From Chitinophagaceae bacterium (lineage in GTDB: Bacteria > Bacteroidota > Bacteroidia > Chitinophagales > Chitinophagaceae): a DNA stretch of 5,746 nucleotides. The stretch covers positions 1 through 5,746 of the forward strand of contig JALOMC010000175.1 of assembly GCA_025455665.1 (NCBI GenBank), read 5' to 3'. How positions within the stretch are numbered: the stretch's first letter is position 1; each line of letters begins with the position of its first letter. Shown here in pieces: positions 4,651-5,746 of the stretch. Under the pieces are notes generated by a model. The model did no database searches. It was not told the DNA's origin and worked only from the letters and a program-made list of their open reading frames with translations. Made by a program: the position numbers and the translations under genes.

Positions 4651-5746
4651 TCAGGCAACGGCAGGGCCTGGCTTGCTTTTGAGGGTGCCGGCCAGCACGG
4701 TAGTGCTCAGGCCTATAAGGGCTACCAGCGCAAAACTCCAGCGCAGGCTGCTGGCTTCGGCCACAAAGCCAATGATGGGTGGGCCTGCCAAAAAGCCCAG
4801 AAAGCCCACGGTGCTCACCGCTGCCAGTGCCTGCCCGGGGTGCATGGTTTGGCTTTGGCCGGCCTGGCTGTATACAATGGGTACCACACTGCTCACCCCA
4901 AAGCCCACCAGCATAAAACCAATACTGGCAGGTACCGTCGCCGGCCAAAGTACCGCCAGCAGTAGTCCGGCAGTAATAACGATGCCTGAGCCTTGTAGCA
5001 TGCGCCGGGTACCTACCCGCATTACTACTTTATCGGCCACAAAGCGGCCGGCGGCCATGCAGCCCATAAACAGCGAGTAGCCCAGGGTATGAATGGCGGC
5101 CGGGGCTTGTATTACTTTCTTGAAGTACACGCCGCTCCAGTCGAACATGGTGCCCTCGCATACCAGGCAGCCAAAGGCAATGAGGCCCAGTTGCATAATT
5201 TTTTTATCGGGCCAGGCAAAGGCGGGCTGTTTGCCAGCATGGCCCTGCTGGCGCAGCAGGTAGGGCTGGGCCAGCAGCATCAGCAGCACACCAATAGCCG
5301 CAGCTATCATAAAGTGCTGCCAGGGCGCCAGTGCCAGGTTTACCATGAGCATACCCACGGCGGCACCGCTAAAGCCTGCCAGGCTCCAGATGCCATGAAA
5401 AGAAGCCAGGATGCTGCGGCCATAGAGTTTTTCTACTGCTACACCCTGCGTATTGACGGCTATATTGAACAAATTGCCCGCTATGCCAAAGAAGAACAAG
5501 CCCAGCACCAGCTGCCAGGTGTGGGTAGCCAGCCCCAGGCAGCACAGCACCACGGCATACAGGCAGGACGCCAGCAGCAGTACCGGCTTGCTGCCTATGC
5601 GGGTGATGAGGCCGCCGGCCAGCAGCAGGCTTATCATGAGGCCAATGGGCAGCGCCAGCAATACTGTGCCCAGGGCCGCCTCGCTCAGGCCCAGCTGCCC
5701 TTGTATATGCGGAATGCGGCTGGCCCAGCTGGCAAACGTAAACCCG
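4651..5746 (-). CDS. Major facilitator superfamily transporter, YbjJ-like (5'-truncated by window edge)
   Basis: A multi-pass inner-membrane protein of the major facilitator superfamily. The frame is open to the window edge: 364 residues are present and about 10-30 N-terminal residues are missing. The fragment begins GFTFASWASRIPHIQGQLGL, where ASWASRIP..Q..LGLS is characteristic of the YbjJ-like branch. The cytoplasmic loop GGLITRIGSKP matches the MFS loop 2-3 motif. NTQGVAVEKLYGRSILASFH followed by GIWSLAGFSGA, then EGTMFDWSGVYF, SSVVPIVYSQAG and GPPIIGFVAEASSLRWSF, all fit the same subfamily. About eleven hydrophobic segments can be seen, consistent with twelve in the full protein, with a polar linker near the middle (RQQGHAGKQPAFAWPDKK). 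The substrate is unknown; efflux or sugar-type transport are both possible. TTG at 5661 is an internal leucine codon, not a start, because conserved family sequence continues upstream of it. It is not obviously linked to its neighbours. Confidence 0.9.
   Translation of the reverse strand, partial: GFTFASWASRIPHIQGQLGLSEAALGTVLLALPIGLMISLLLAGGLITRIGSKPVLLLASCLYAVVLCCLGLATHTWQLVLGLFFFGIAGNLFNIAVNTQGVAVEKLYGRSILASFHGIWSLAGFSGAAVGMLMVNLALAPWQHFMIAAAIGVLLMLLAQPYLLRQQGHAGKQPAFAWPDKKIMQLGLIAFGCLVCEGTMFDWSGVYFKKVIQAPAAIHTLGYSLFMGCMAAGRFVADKVVMRVGTRRMLQGSGIVITAGLLLAVLWPATVPASIGFMLVGFGVSSVVPIVYSQAGQSQTMHPGQALAAVSTVGFLGFLAGPPIIGFVAEASSLRWSFALVALIGLSTTVLAGTLKSKPGPAVA

Noticed and set aside
4334..4948. 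204-residue minus-strand open frame across the gap and the transporter 3' end
   Set aside because: It overlaps the real transporter and small-protein frames out of phase and shows no recognisable domain.

Overview
The window looks like chromosomal DNA from a member of the Bacteroidota, most likely a Chitinophagaceae-type organism. The reasons are protein-level resemblance, the lack of Shine-Dalgarno sequences before the genes, one fair match to the Bacteroidota -7 promoter box (TAnnTTTG), and a GxxExxY gene preceded by CTGCG-rich repeats. This is a judgement from sequence style; no database search was possible.

Layout from left to right. (1) Positions 1-585, + strand: the 3' part of a 3-oxoacid CoA-transferase B-subunit gene (scoB type), whose start lies outside the window. 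(2) Positions 586-958: no gene, but a tandem array of about four units of 83-84 bp, rich in inverted repeats. It ends 18 bp before (3) a GxxExxY / PDDEXK_3 protein gene at 959-1339. (4) Positions 1379-2218: a fold-type IV PLP enzyme resembling aminodeoxychorismate lyase and branched-chain aminotransferase. (5) Positions 2273-3574: a class I DNA photolyase with FAD-pocket and tryptophan-triad residues in place. (6) Positions 3575-3752: a convergent intergenic region with a 41-bp imperfect hairpin. (7) Positions 4410 down to 3753, - strand: an overlapping pair, a 68-residue protein followed by a small nucleotidyltransferase-fold protein. (8) Positions 4411-4650: a gap of about 240 bp that I cannot explain. 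(9) Positions 5746 down to 4651, - strand: a YbjJ-like major facilitator transporter, cut at its 5' end by the window edge.

The CoA-transferase, PLP enzyme, photolyase and transporter look like ordinary GC-rich housekeeping or metabolic genes. The GxxExxY gene with its repeat array, and the nucleotidyltransferase pair, are visibly more AT-rich and look like accessory cassettes placed between them. The PLP enzyme and photolyase are 54 bp apart on the same strand and could be co-transcribed. If the former is an aminodeoxychorismate lyase, it would feed the folate pathway that supplies the antenna cofactor of many photolyases, but that link is inference.

The two items most worth pursuing are the repeat array attached to the GxxExxY nuclease-like gene and the two-gene nucleotidyltransferase cassette. 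Neither family has a settled function that I know of. I found no RNA genes, CRISPR array or recognisable transposase.
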